64,000 bases of DNA from Oxalobacteraceae sp. CFBP 13730 (GCA_014841835.1 JACYUQ010000004.1:1-64000), one strand, 5' to 3'; numbered from the stretch's first letter, positions 47,377 to 56,699 are shown. Numbers and translations: made by a program. Notes: generated from the letters alone by a model not told the origin.

Positions 47377-48289
47377 AGGCGCGCCTGATCATGTTTTTTA
47401 CGTCTTCCTTAGACAAGTCTTTGCGATGAATTTGGCGCAGGCCCGCCGAATCGGTCCATTCAACCTTGCGTCCGGTGAAGTCTGAGAGAGTAATTAATCG
47501 TTGGGCGATCGACTCCTCATCGAGCTTGAAGACCCGTCCTGGCGAGCCCTCTGCGTAAGCGACGGTTTCAAAAGCGAGCGAACTTTGTCCCTCGGCCTCC
47601 CGATTCCAGAAGTCGATTAAGGCATAAGCGAAGATGCCGTTATGCAACGACGCCTTCGGCCCGCGTCGAAAAGCGTATTGCCCCTTATGAACCTCCTGCA
47701 ACAGCCCTAACTCGCCCAAAAGCGGCTCTGCAAAGTCTTCAGGGGAGCCTCCCGCAACACGCGGCGCGTAACTGCGGAGGCACGTCTCCAAATCTCGCGA
47801 GATCGTGGAGGCAGACAGCCTATGCTTAGGATCAAGTTCACGAGCGTAGATGGCTAGAGGTTCTTCTAGTTCTTGGCGGGTGAAGGTTGGAGCAGTCACA
47901 TGGTTGAACAACCAATGCCAAGTAGTCGAGCGAATGCAGCGGCCTGCGAGCTGCCAATGCGCAAGCCAAGCCGTTGATGGACTCTCAGCATAGGGATCGA
48001 GCCCACCGTCACTTAGAATCTCGTTAGCAAGACCTCGAATGCGGAAACCGTCGACGTCCTCATACATTACGCCGCAAGCCAGAGCCCAATGGCGAATTGA
48101 TGCCACCATGTTCTTGCCTACACCAAAGTCCGCAATGGACTTCTCTTGAGAAAATGTCGATTTGCGGATCAACCCGCCGTCAGTGGCTTGATCGAATAGC
48201 TTCTTAAGCCACATTTGACGCAGAGGAAACGTTTCATGGCCTGAGAAGTGGGCAGATCTACCTCGGCTAAGTTTAGATATAGCATTCAT
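47369..48289 (-). CDS. sspB: DUF4007 family protein, SspB-like DNA nickase
   Basis: A 306-residue protein with the DUF4007 hallmark HFSGHETFPLRQMWLKKLFD at its start and the FGVGKNMVASIRHWALACG block. SspB of the described SspABCD system is a DUF4007 protein acting as a DNA nickase, which opens the strand before sulfur insertion. It is the first gene of the minus-strand operon, with the ATPase and the PP-loop enzyme following in overlap. A 21-base palindrome sits just upstream of its start. The cysteine desulfurase SspA is not beside it. Confidence 0.7.
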   Translation of the reverse strand: MNAISKLSRGRSAHFSGHETFPLRQMWLKKLFDQATDGGLIRKSTFSQEKSIADFGVGKNMVASIRHWALACGVMYEDVDGFRIRGLANEILSDGGLDPYAESPSTAWLAHWQLAGRCIRSTTWHWLFNHVTAPTFTRQELEEPLAIYARELDPKHRLSASTISRDLETCLRSYAPRVAGGSPEDFAEPLLGELGLLQEVHKGQYAFRRGPKASLHNGIFAYALIDFWNREAEGQSSLAFETVAYAEGSPGRVFKLDEESIAQRLITLSDFTGRKVEWTDSAGLRQIHRKDLSKEDVKNMIRRAYD

Positions 48290-48540
48290 TGTTACAGTTT
48301 AACCCGAACTGGTGGAATCCACCAGTTAGACACCTAGGATTTTACTGTAAAAATCCACAGTGTTTTATATCTGCCAACATACCTTCTCATCAGCTCGCCA
48401 ACGGAGACAATCTTTTTTTTTGCGAAGCATCCACTTATTCAGAACTTATTCAGAACTACGCTAACAAAAGCTAAAAATATAAATTGCATTTTTGCAACTT
48501 TCACATCCTGCGTCGAGCCAGGTTTTGTCGACAAAGTCAA
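48290..48540. other. Promoter and border region of the island
   Basis: 251 AT-rich bases upstream of the sspB-like gene. Visible are the palindrome at 48307-48327 and an 11-base tandem duplication ACTTATTCAGA (48433-48454). No transposase, integrase or attachment repeat is seen; a plausible -35/-10 pair could not be fixed. Confidence 0.5.
48307..48327. promoter_or_regulatory. 21-base palindrome upstream of sspB, candidate operator
   Basis: AACTGGTGG / CCACCAGTT arms of 9 bases around a 3-base centre, 17 bases before the sspB-like start codon. The location fits a repressor site controlling the modification operon or a stem in its mRNA leader. No regulator gene is visible in the island. Confidence 0.55.
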
Positions 48541-49653
48541 TCATTTCAGTATGATTTTTATAACTGCATTCCCCGACGTCACATATAGCAGCCCTTTACC
48601 ATCCGTCACGATGCCGAGAACATCGCCCAAGCTCCCCGGCAGATCCCCTACTCGCAGCGTCGTCGCCCGTGTCGTCCCCGCCACCGTCGTCACCACACCC
48701 GCCGGCGTAATCTTGCGCACGAGGTTATTCACCCCATCAGCCGCATACAGATTGCCCTGCGGGTCCACCGTCAGCGCCACCACCTGTTCAAACCGCACCG
48801 CGTTGCCGGTGCCGTTCACCGCGCCGCGAACGTTCGGCGCACCAGCGATCGTGAACAGATTGTCCGACCCAAAATTGGCCGTCGAGTTCCAGCGACTGAT
48901 CTCACGCTCAAGATCGAACAAGTACACGACATTGCTGCTGTCGACGGCCAGCCCGCGCGGTGCCAGCGTGCGTGTTCCGAACAGGTCGCCCACCGTGTTC
49001 TGCCCTTCCAGAATCCCCATTCCGCCCGCACCAATGGCGAAGCGGCGCGTGCCGTAGTTGTTGGTGATGTAGAGATTGTTGTTGGCATCAACCGCAATCG
49101 CGCCCGGGGTGACGTCAGGCCGGCTCGCTGTCGCGACGTTGCTGCCAACCGGGATCGTCGTCACCGTCGCGACCTGGCCACCCGTTGTGATGCTGCGGAT
49201 GTTCACGTCATCCGCCACATACACCGTGCCGCCACTCCCCACCGTCAACGCGACCGGATTGACGAAGCGCGCATTGGCCGCAGCACCATTGGTTAGCCGG
49301 CTCTGCCCTGCGCCGCCGGCCAGCGTGGTCACCACACCGTCCGGTGTGATCTTGCGGATGACGTAGTTGCCGCGATCTGCCACGTAGACGTTGCCACTGC
49401 TGTCGATCGCCAGCCCGTGCGGATTGTTGAAGCGCGCCGCCATGCCGGTGCCGTCCATGGTCCCGTCGGCAGTGGGGTCGCCCGCGAACACCGACAGCGC
49501 CGCCGTTGGTGCTGGTGGCGGCTTGTCATCGTCCTTGTCCTTGTCCTTGTCCTTCGGGATGCCGTCGCCGCAACCGGCCAGCAGCGCCATCAAACCAAGG
49601 GCGCCAAGCAGATTCAGGCGCGAACGGGATACATCTTTAACAGGGCGGCGCAT
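48541..49653 (-). CDS. NHL-repeat lipoprotein
   Basis: A 370-residue secreted lipoprotein. The signal peptide ends with LLAGC, then comes a charged spacer KDKDKDKDDDK encoded by a small tandem repeat (about 49530-49556), and a beta-propeller of several NHL repeats (FNNPHGLAIDSSGNVYVADRGNYVIRKI-type units). Such propellers bind proteins or carbohydrates; the role is unknown. The ATG at 49653 was chosen because GGAG lies 9 bases before it, in preference to a TTG at 49659. Codon use returns to the GC-rich core pattern here. Confidence 0.8.
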   Translation of the reverse strand: MRRPVKDVSRSRLNLLGALGLMALLAGCGDGIPKDKDKDKDDDKPPPAPTAALSVFAGDPTADGTMDGTGMAARFNNPHGLAIDSSGNVYVADRGNYVIRKITPDGVVTTLAGGAGQSRLTNGAAANARFVNPVALTVGSGGTVYVADDVNIRSITTGGQVATVTTIPVGSNVATASRPDVTPGAIAVDANNNLYITNNYGTRRFAIGAGGMGILEGQNTVGDLFGTRTLAPRGLAVDSSNVVYLFDLEREISRWNSTANFGSDNLFTIAGAPNVRGAVNGTGNAVRFEQVVALTVDPQGNLYAADGVNNLVRKITPAGVVTTVAGTTRATTLRVGDLPGSLGDVLGIVTDGKGLLYVTSGNAVIKIILK

Positions 49654-49783
49654 TGGCAAAATCTCCAGAAAGTATCTCGAACGATGCTATCACGGGCCTT
49701 TGCGCTCATTGGTGCTGCCGGTGATGGCTGGTGCATAAACTGCGTCGGACATTCTCCTGCGGCGTGTCAGATGCAAGCGACGT

Positions 49784-49813
49784 ACTTGGGTTACCGCCTT
49801 CGCGGGAACGACG
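49784..49813 (+). repeat. REP-like unit, single copy
   Basis: ACTTGGGTTACCGCCTTCGCGGGAACGACG has the same design as the units between dnaN and gyrB and after leuA: TTGGGT, then a short GC palindrome, ending in CGACG. Only one unit is present. Confidence 0.65.
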
Positions 49814-49886
49814 TTTTCATGTTGACTAGAAAATAATGCCACCCGGAATTCCCGTACTTTCTTTTCCACACGCGCCTATTGTCCGC

Positions 49887-49915
49887 TTGACATACGGCGC
49901 CGAGTTCCTTAAAGT
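49887..49915 (+). promoter_or_regulatory. Promoter of the leuA leader transcript
   Basis: A perfect TTGACA (49887-49892) and TAAAGT (49910-49915) with a 17-base spacer. A start of transcription at the usual distance falls about at 49922, right at the leader peptide's ATG. Confidence 0.6.
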
Positions 49916-49922
49916 CGAAATT

Positions 49923-50003
49923 ATGTCTTTCACCCTGCATCTGTCGAACACTCTCCCAGCCGCTGGGGCGCTATCGCTAGCTGCACTGCTACTACGCGCC
50001 TGA
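49923..50003 (+). CDS. leuL: leu leader peptide (attenuation control of leuA)
   Basis: A 26-codon reading frame (MSFTLHLSNTLPAAGALSLA then ALLLRA) with eight leucines. Four of them use CTA, a codon that is very rare in a genome of this GC content, and three Leu codons in a row (CTG CTA CTA) sit just before the end. That is the design of a leucine attenuator: ribosomes stall here when charged tRNA-Leu is scarce, changing the RNA fold ahead of leuA. The promoter places the ATG at or next to the transcript's first base, so it may be leaderless. The downstream terminator is not clearly identified. Confidence 0.65.
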   Translation: MSFTLHLSNTLPAAGALSLAALLLRA

Positions 50004-50261
50004 TCGTTCGGCCGTACGCCCGGCACACGCCGGTCCCCACAGCAGCAGGAAAGTCGCAGATGTCTACCACGCCAATTTTCGCTTCATCGTTTTTCCTCAC
50101 CGGGTCCATCCTGGCGGCGAGCGCTCGCGTCCAGTTTGCACTGGCGCTAAACCTACCGACCGGTTGCCGGGCCTCGCGTTTCGTGGCCCGTCCGGCAGCC
50201 TCCGCCACCCTCAGGCGCATCCGCGCCGCCCAGTGACCAAACCAATCAGGAGCACCCGATC

Positions 50262-51941
50262 ATGTTGACCAATCCCGCCGCCAAGTACCGTCCCTTCCCT
50301 GCCATCGACCTGGCAGACCGCCAGTGGCCAAGCCGCACCATCACCACGCCGCCGATCTGGATGAGCACCGACCTGCGCGACGGTAACCAGGCATTGATCG
50401 AGCCGATGAGCCCGGAAAAGAAGCTGCGCTTCTTCAAAATGCTGGTCAAGATCGGCATCAAGGAGATCGAGGTGGGCTTCCCGTCTGCCTCGCAGACCGA
50501 CTTCGATTTCGTGCGCATGCTGGTCGACGACAAGCACATCCCGGACGACGTCACCATCATCGTGCTGACCCAGTCGCGCGATGAGCTGATTCGCCGCACC
50601 GTCGAATCGGCCGTCGGCGCCAAGCGTGCGATCGTCCACGTCTACAATTCGGTCGCGCCCGTGTTCCGCCGCGTGGTGTTCAATATGGAGCGCGACGAGA
50701 TCGTGCAGATCGCCGTCAAGGGCACGCAGCTGATCAAGGATCTGACGTCCCAGCATCCGCAAACCCAGTGGGGCCTGGAGTATTCGCCGGAATCGTTCTC
50801 GACGACCGAGCTGGATTTCTCGAAACAGATTACCGATGCGGTCAGCGCCGTCTGGCAGCCGACGCCGGCCAACAAGATGATCGTCAACCTGCCGTCGACC
50901 GTCGAAGCGGCCACGCCGAACGTCTACGCCGACCAGATCGAGTGGATGTGCCGTAACCTGAACAACCGCGAATCGCTCGTCATCAGCGTCCACCCGCACA
51001 ACGACCGCGGGACCGCCGTCGCTGCTGCCGAACTGGCCGTGATGGCCGGCGCGGACCGCGTCGAGGGCTGCCTGTTCGGTAATGGCGAGCGCACCGGCAA
51101 CGTTGATTTGGTCACGCTGGCGATGAATCTGTACACGCAGGGCGTGCACCCGGGCCTGGACTTCTCGGACATTGACGCCGTGCGCCAGCTGGTCGAGGAT
51201 TGCAACCAGCTGCCGGTACACCCGCGCCATCCGTATGCGGGCGATCTGGTGTTCACGGCGTTCTCGGGTTCGCACCAGGATGCGATCAAGAAGGGTTTTG
51301 CGAAGCAGCAGGCGGACGCCATCTGGGAAGTGCCGTACCTGCCGATCGATCCGGCCGACCTGGGGCGCAGCTACGATGCGGTCATCCGCGTCAACAGCCA
51401 GTCGGGCAAAGGCGGTATGGCGTACCTGCTCGAGCAGGAATACGGCCTGCAACTGCCGCGCCGCCTGCAGATCGAGTTCTCGCGCGTCGTGCAGCGCCAG
51501 GCCGACGAGAGCGGTCGCGAAATCAATCCGGCCGACTTGCACGCGCTGTTTGCACGCGAGTACCTGGACCAGCAAGAGCCGTATCACTACCTCGCGCACC
51601 GCATGACCGAAGACAGCGCGCATGACGTGCAGCTCGAAGTCGACGTGGCGCGCCACCATGCGCCGCAAGTGTTCTCGGGCCGCGGCAATGGGCCGATCGA
51701 TGCGTTCGTCACGGCGCTGGGCCTCAAGATTCGCCTGATGGATTACCACGAGCATGCGATCGGCTCGGGCGCCGATGCCCGTGCGGCGTGCTATGTCGAG
51801 CTGCGGGTGGGGAACGGGCCGACGTTGTTCGGTGTCGGCATCGACAGCAATATCGTGACGGCGTCGTTCAAGTCGGTACTGTCGGCGGTGAACCGCCATG
51901 TGGTGAGTGCCGAGCCGAATTCGGACGCATTGGCGGCATAA
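50262..51941 (+). CDS. leuA: 2-isopropylmalate synthase
   Basis: A 559-residue enzyme of the long LeuA type (LeuA2), making 2-isopropylmalate from acetyl-CoA and 2-ketoisovalerate, the first step of leucine synthesis. The catalytic barrel shows [12 protein letters not shown] and [38 protein letters not shown], including the HxH metal ligands. The C-terminal regulatory domain (about 430-550) is where leucine feedback binds. It stands alone, preceded by a leucine-rich leader and followed by a REP-like pair. Confidence 0.95.
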   Translation: MLTNPAAKYRPFPAIDLADRQWPSRTITTPPIWMSTDLRDGNQALIEPMSPEKKLRFFKMLVKIGIKEIEVGFPSASQTDFDFVRMLVDDKHIPDDVTIIVLTQSRDELIRRTVESAVGAKRAIVHVYNSVAPVFRRVVFNMERDEIVQIAVKGTQLIKDLTSQHPQTQWGLEYSPESFSTTELDFSKQITDAVSAVWQPTPANKMIVNLPSTVEAATPNVYADQIEWMCRNLNNRESLVISVHPHNDRGTAVAAAELAVMAGADRVEGCLFGNGERTGNVDLVTLAMNLYTQGVHPGLDFSDIDAVRQLVEDCNQLPVHPRHPYAGDLVFTAFSGSHQDAIKKGFAKQQADAIWEVPYLPIDPADLGRSYDAVIRVNSQSGKGGMAYLLEQEYGLQLPRRLQIEFSRVVQRQADESGREINPADLHALFAREYLDQQEPYHYLAHRMTEDSAHDVQLEVDVARHHAPQVFSGRGNGPIDAFVTALGLKIRLMDYHEHAIGSGADARAACYVELRVGNGPTLFGVGIDSNIVTASFKSVLSAVNRHVVSAEPNSDALAA

Positions 51942-51948
51942 CGATGCC

Positions 51949-52038
51949 ACTTGGGCTCCCGCCTTCGCGGGAGCGACGGTGTTCAGGGTGAGGCCCCTGC
52001 AGTAAGCACGTCGTCCCCGCGAAGGCGGGGACCCAAGG
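51949..52038. repeat. REP-like inverted pair after leuA
   Basis: Units at 51949-51979 and 52009-52038 face each other, with stems TCCCGCCTTCGCGGGA and CCCCGCGAAGGCGGGG. Same core as at 26315 and 49784. Between convergent leuA and the helicase gene the pair may also serve as a terminator. Confidence 0.75.
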
Positions 52039-52064
52039 TCAGCCACCGACGCCGCAACCGCAAC

Positions 52065-53702
52065 TCACCGCCCACTCATCCGATCCACAATCTGCAACGA
52101 CGCGCGCTCGCTCATCACCAGCACGAGCTTGAGCCGCGCGCGCGTCATCCCCACGAACAGCTTGCGCAGCGTCTGCTCGTCCAGCGCTTCAAAATCGATC
52201 TCGGTAAAAATCAGCGCCGGCGCCGACTGCCCCTTGAAGCGGTACACCGATTCGGCCAGCAGCCCGCCTTCGCGAAACACCGGTGTGCCAAACAAGTCAT
52301 ATTCCCCCGTGAACGAACGCAGCGAGTGCGCGTCGCTCAGGCGATCGAGCTGCAAAATCGCCGACTTTTCGCGGCCGCGAAACGCGCAGATCGCGATGTC
52401 CTGGCGCCCGAAGCCGGCCGCCAGGCACGACGTCACGGCGCGCCGTGTCTGCGCCAGCATCGCTTCGACGTCGCCTTCCGGATAGGTCAGCTCTTCGATG
52501 TCGGCGCCCTTGAACGGGCTGCCCGCCTCCACCGGCTGGTGCGATGCGCCGATGGACGTGAGCATGTCGACGATCTGGCGCGGACTGCGGTAGTTGACAT
52601 GCGAATGCAGCGTCACCCAGCCCGGCAGCGGCACCATCCCGCGGCCGTACAGGTTCTGGTCCGGGTCTTCCATCCAGATCGCGCGACCGCCCTCTTTCAG
52701 CATGCGCAGCACGATGTCGCGCCACGCCACCGAAAAATCCTGGCCTTCGTCGACGATGACGACGTCGAATTGCCAGGTCTCGGGCAAGGTGGCGTCGGCC
52801 ATCGACGCTTCGATCTTTTCCCACACGTCGGCCGCCGCGTAATCGGGCGTGATGTCCTGCGCGCGCAGCCAGGCGTCCGACAGCATGTGGAAGGTCGCCA
52901 CCCGCCCGCCGGCCGGCACCAGCCGTTCGATGTGGTCGGCCAGCGGCCGGTTGAAGCAGACGTACAGCGGGCGCAGGCCAGCGTCGATGGCCGCGCTGTA
53001 TTCAGCCAGCGCCAGCTGGGTCTTGCCGCTGCCGGCGGTGCCGATCACGTGCAGCCGGAATGGCGAGAAGTCCAGCCGGCGCGCCCAGGTGGCCAGGCCG
53101 CCCGAGAGTTTGGTGACCATCGCCTCGGCATTGCCGATCATCGCGCTCGGATCGGGCCGCAGGTTCAGTGTGTCGCCCAGAAAGCGCGTGACCTTGTCGA
53201 AGTCGTCGGTGCGCTCGGTAATGGGCAGCGCCTCGCGGATCACGCGTGCCAGCTTGGGTTTGTTCGATGCGTCGATGATGTGGTCAGCGTCGATGCCGGC
53301 CAGCGGCTGGTCGCGCACGATGTAGTCGGGGCAGTACAGTAGGTAGTCGATCGACAGCTTTCCCTGAAAACGCTTGGCCAGGCCCTCAATGGTGGCCAGG
53401 ATCTGCGTGCGCACCTTGCGCGGCTTGCCCTGGTAGCTTTTGACCAGGCCTTCCGGCGTCTCGTTCAGAAAGCCGGCGACCTGTTCGATGACCAGGATAC
53501 GGCCATTCGGCGCGAGCACGATGAAGTCGACGTCGCCATACACCGAGTAACCCTGCTCGACATTGGTCCAGTGCACGCCGTGGTAGATCACGTAGGGCGT
53601 GTCGGCCAGGCGCTGCTCCAGATAGGCGAGCGTCTCGATTTCGCGGGCGGCGGCGCCCGTGACGGACAGTTCGCGCCAGCCGCTTGGTTGGATATGGGCC
53701 AT
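52065..53702 (-). CDS. NERD-domain protein with UvrD-type helicase
   Basis: A 545-residue fusion. The first about 120 residues resemble the NERD nuclease domain (VYGDVDFIVLAPNGRILVIE, with D57/D59 and E73), but the Lys of the ExK motif is Val (E73-Q-V75). The helicase part has Walker A GTAGSGKT (221-228), Walker B VVIVDEGQDFS, a motif III-like MEDPDQNLYG and a C-terminal LRKLFVGMTRARLKLVLV motif VI. It likely remodels or repairs DNA using ATP. ATG 53702 gives the usual start; a longer frame extends upstream into the promoter. Confidence 0.8.
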   Translation of the reverse strand: MAHIQPSGWRELSVTGAAAREIETLAYLEQRLADTPYVIYHGVHWTNVEQGYSVYGDVDFIVLAPNGRILVIEQVAGFLNETPEGLVKSYQGKPRKVRTQILATIEGLAKRFQGKLSIDYLLYCPDYIVRDQPLAGIDADHIIDASNKPKLARVIREALPITERTDDFDKVTRFLGDTLNLRPDPSAMIGNAEAMVTKLSGGLATWARRLDFSPFRLHVIGTAGSGKTQLALAEYSAAIDAGLRPLYVCFNRPLADHIERLVPAGGRVATFHMLSDAWLRAQDITPDYAAADVWEKIEASMADATLPETWQFDVVIVDEGQDFSVAWRDIVLRMLKEGGRAIWMEDPDQNLYGRGMVPLPGWVTLHSHVNYRSPRQIVDMLTSIGASHQPVEAGSPFKGADIEELTYPEGDVEAMLAQTRRAVTSCLAAGFGRQDIAICAFRGREKSAILQLDRLSDAHSLRSFTGEYDLFGTPVFREGGLLAESVYRFKGQSAPALIFTEIDFEALDEQTLRKLFVGMTRARLKLVLVMSERASLQIVDRMSGR

Positions 53703-53891
53703 GGTGTCCGCTAACGTTAATAAGGTGGAAACTATTGTAAGACTGTTTCCACGATAGCCACACACCGTTGTCCATACCACGCACCCGGTACGCGGAAAGC
53801 TGTCGAATGGTTGCCTGAGTGAAAAATCTATTGTGGCTGTACGGCAATCCGGTGCACACTTTCGTTCATCCCGTTTCGTGCAGGTTTCCTT

Positions 53892-56699
53892 GTGTATTTC
53901 ACTTCCCCGTTCTCGCTGATCCTGCGCACGGCGCTGGCGCTGTTCGGCCTGCTGCTCGCGACCGGCGCCGCCCAGGCCGGCACGACATACCGCTTCGGCG
54001 GTGCCGCGGTGTATGGCTGCTCGCTGTCGGGCAAGGTCTACACCTGCCCCAGCAGCGCGGGTATCGCCTCGGACGACAAGATCATTATCGACTCAGGGTA
54101 CACGGTCAGCGTGCGGTCCGATTTCACGTTCGGCTACAACCAGGGCCTGACGATGTCGGGCACCGCGCGCCTGACCAGTACGGGCAACCTGAGCATTGCC
54201 GATCTGCCGCCTGCCAACCTGAATGTGTCCGGGGGTTCCTTCAGCGCTGCCAAAACTTTCACCGCAGGTAATCAGGTACAGACCTTCAAGGCCGACATCA
54301 GCGCCGCGTCGCTGGTGCTGGGCAGCGGGTCGACCTTGCAGATTACCGGTACTTTGGCGTCCACCGGGGCGGTCACCATCGGGTCGAACACGACGATCAC
54401 CGGCTCCGTCAGCGGCACCACGGTCTCCATCGGCACGCCGGTCAGGATCACGGGCGACGTCGACGCGTCCACGAGCCTGTTCCTGGGCTCGGGCAGCACG
54501 ATCGACGGCAACGTCGACACCGGCCAGATGACGCTGCAGGCCTCGAACGCGCTCATCACGGGTAATGCAGCGGTCGACTTTGCAAAACTGGAATGGAACG
54601 GCCGCGTGGCCAAGAAAATCATCTGCAAGACAGGCACGCGCCCCGGCATGTGCGACTGCGTGGACAACCAGAGCGGCAATCCGGTCGACACGCCCAAAGG
54701 GCCGACCTGCGAGGCGGCCAAGCCGGCGGCGGGCACCTTGCAATACCTGTTGATCACGCACGACGGCAGCGCCGGCACCTGCACCAGTGAAAGCGTGACT
54801 GTGACCGCCTGCGCCAACGCGGGCTGCAACGCACCGCACTTTGCCGGCGGCGCCAGCGCCACGCTGCAACCGGGCGGCGCCTCCGTTGTCATCGGTTCGA
54901 CCGGCACCACGACGGCCAACGTAACAAGCATCGCGACCGGCACCCCCAAGCTCGCGCTGACCGGCACCTCGGCCCCCGTCCAGTGCTACAACAGTGCGAC
55001 CAGAACGTCGAGCTGCGACATGAACTTTACTGGCGACGTCAACTTCGAGATCAAGGTACCGGACCATAAAGCCGGCAACACGATCAACGCCACGATCCAG
55101 GCGCTCAAGGCGAACGCGACGGCCACCGCCTGCATTCCGGGCTTCAACAACGAAACAAAGAACGTCGAGTACAGCTGCAACTACGTGCTGCCGACCTCGG
55201 GCACGCTCAAGATGGGCCTGGACTCGACACCGGCCGTGGAGAACGACACGAAGTCGTTCGCCTGCAATGCCACCGGTACCACGCCGCTGTCGACCAGCTT
55301 CGACAGCACCGGCACCGGCAAGCTGACGCTGGTTTATCCAGATGCCGGCAAGGTCGCGCTCAACGCCAAGCTCGACAAGATCACGGGCAAGAAAGAATTC
55401 ATCGTGGCGCCGGACCATTTCGACTTCGAGTACCCCGCATCGATGCGCGCCGGCGCCGACTTCAGCGTCAAGCTCCTGGCCGAGAATCTGGCAGGCGACG
55501 TCACGCTGAATTTCCATGCGGCCGGCCTGAACGCCGATACGGTGCTGGGCAAGAACGCCACACTGACGACGCTCGGCCCCGATTGCATCGGCGGCGGCTT
55601 GACCGGCAACCTGCCGCCGGTGTCGGTCGAATTCACGCAAGGCGTGGCGACAGCCACGATGAATTTCAACGAGGCGGGCTACCTCGACCTGGTCGCCGCC
55701 CGGAACGATTTTCTGGGCAGCGCCATCGACACCAGCAGCACGACCGGTGGCCTGGTCAACAACGTGTGCGCGGCCAAAGTCGGCCCGTTCGTGCCCTGGG
55801 CCTTCCAGGTCGAGTTGAACGATGCGGCGCGCAAGACCGCCAACTTCTACTATGCGGGCGAGCCGATCATGCTCAAACTCACGGCCATCAACCGCAAGGG
55901 CGAGCTGACGAGAAATTATCCGACAGGTGTCGGCGCCGGTCAGACCATCAAATTCAGCGCGCTGCAGGAGAACGGCACCGCCTTCACCACGGCCCCGGGC
56001 TCGCTGAGCGGCACGTATGCGGCCAAGGGCTTTTCGTCCGGCGTGACACCGCTGTCGGGGACGTTGATCCCGCAGGCTACGTACGCGTTCACGAACGTCA
56101 GGCAGGCGCCGATGCAGATCCGTGTGCGCGCTGACAATGGCCAAACCGATACCGCCCTGCTCATCACGTCCGCCACCGCACCGGTGGGAACGGGCCTGGC
56201 CGAAACGGAGCAGGTGCGCCCCTGGATCCGTACCGGCCGCGTGCGCATCGGAAGCCGCTTTGGCCGCACCGGCACAAGCCCGGTCGAGATGCCGGTGACG
56301 GTGGAATACTGGAGCGGCAGGAGCTGGGTGCTGAACGATCAGGACGGCTTTACGGTGATCCCGGCGGATGCTTTCGCACTGACGGCATCGACGGGTAACA
56401 CGCTCTCCAGTAGCAAACAGACGGTCAAACTCACGAAAGGTGCAGGCGTGCTGCCGCTCACGAGCAGCCAGCCGGGCTGGATCGACGTTGCCATCAACCT
56501 CGGCGCGTCCGGACTGGATACCTCATGCCTGGCGACCAAGAGTTCCAGCATCGCCAGCAAAATGGCCTGGATGCGCACGCCGGTCACCTGTGCAGGGCAG
56601 ACAGCAGCAAAACAGGCAGATCCGTGGGCGCGCGCCACCTTCGGCATCTTCCCGGCCGAAAACCGCCGCATCATCCACGCGCGCGAGGTGTTCAATTGA
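53892..56699 (+). CDS. mshQ: MshQ-like protein (DUF6701)
   Basis: A 935-residue exported protein (signal peptide about 1-29, ending AAQA). A beta-helix-like N-terminal stretch (about 70-225) is rich in Thr/Ser/Gly; several Cys follow in CKTGTRPGMCDC; the C-terminal half matches the DUF6701/MshQ region. In MSHA clusters MshQ is thought to be a pilus-tip or adhesin-like component. It starts at a GTG and ends overlapping a TTG start for the next pilin. Four minor pilin genes follow at once. Confidence 0.72.
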   Translation: MYFTSPFSLILRTALALFGLLLATGAAQAGTTYRFGGAAVYGCSLSGKVYTCPSSAGIASDDKIIIDSGYTVSVRSDFTFGYNQGLTMSGTARLTSTGNLSIADLPPANLNVSGGSFSAAKTFTAGNQVQTFKADISAASLVLGSGSTLQITGTLASTGAVTIGSNTTITGSVSGTTVSIGTPVRITGDVDASTSLFLGSGSTIDGNVDTGQMTLQASNALITGNAAVDFAKLEWNGRVAKKIICKTGTRPGMCDCVDNQSGNPVDTPKGPTCEAAKPAAGTLQYLLITHDGSAGTCTSESVTVTACANAGCNAPHFAGGASATLQPGGASVVIGSTGTTTANVTSIATGTPKLALTGTSAPVQCYNSATRTSSCDMNFTGDVNFEIKVPDHKAGNTINATIQALKANATATACIPGFNNETKNVEYSCNYVLPTSGTLKMGLDSTPAVENDTKSFACNATGTTPLSTSFDSTGTGKLTLVYPDAGKVALNAKLDKITGKKEFIVAPDHFDFEYPASMRAGADFSVKLLAENLAGDVTLNFHAAGLNADTVLGKNATLTTLGPDCIGGGLTGNLPPVSVEFTQGVATATMNFNEAGYLDLVAARNDFLGSAIDTSSTTGGLVNNVCAAKVGPFVPWAFQVELNDAARKTANFYYAGEPIMLKLTAINRKGELTRNYPTGVGAGQTIKFSALQENGTAFTTAPGSLSGTYAAKGFSSGVTPLSGTLIPQATYAFTNVRQAPMQIRVRADNGQTDTALLITSATAPVGTGLAETEQVRPWIRTGRVRIGSRFGRTGTSPVEMPVTVEYWSGRSWVLNDQDGFTVIPADAFALTASTGNTLSSSKQTVKLTKGAGVLPLTSSQPGWIDVAINLGASGLDTSCLATKSSSIASKMAWMRTPVTCAGQTAAKQADPWARATFGIFPAENRRIIHAREVFN

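Larger units (their letters stand above)
49654..50261. other. leuA upstream region
   Basis: 608 bases between the divergent NHL-repeat gene and leuA. It holds a REP-like unit (49784-49813), a promoter (49887-49915), a leucine-rich leader peptide gene (49923-50003) and several GC-rich hairpins, among them CCGGC-ACAC-GCCGG (50020-50033) and a bulged stem at about 50163-50196. The rest shows no convincing gene. Confidence 0.6.

Noticed and set aside
29158-48424. T-rich tracts (CTTTTTTTTTGC) at both ends of the island as possible attachment repeats
   Set aside because: Left tract is the gyrB terminator tail and the right is a simple T-run; the shared bases are low complexity, and there is no integrase or tRNA gene.
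50211-52046. 611-codon open frame antisense to leuA
   Set aside because: It covers leuA exactly in reverse and has shadow composition; leuA is fully supported.
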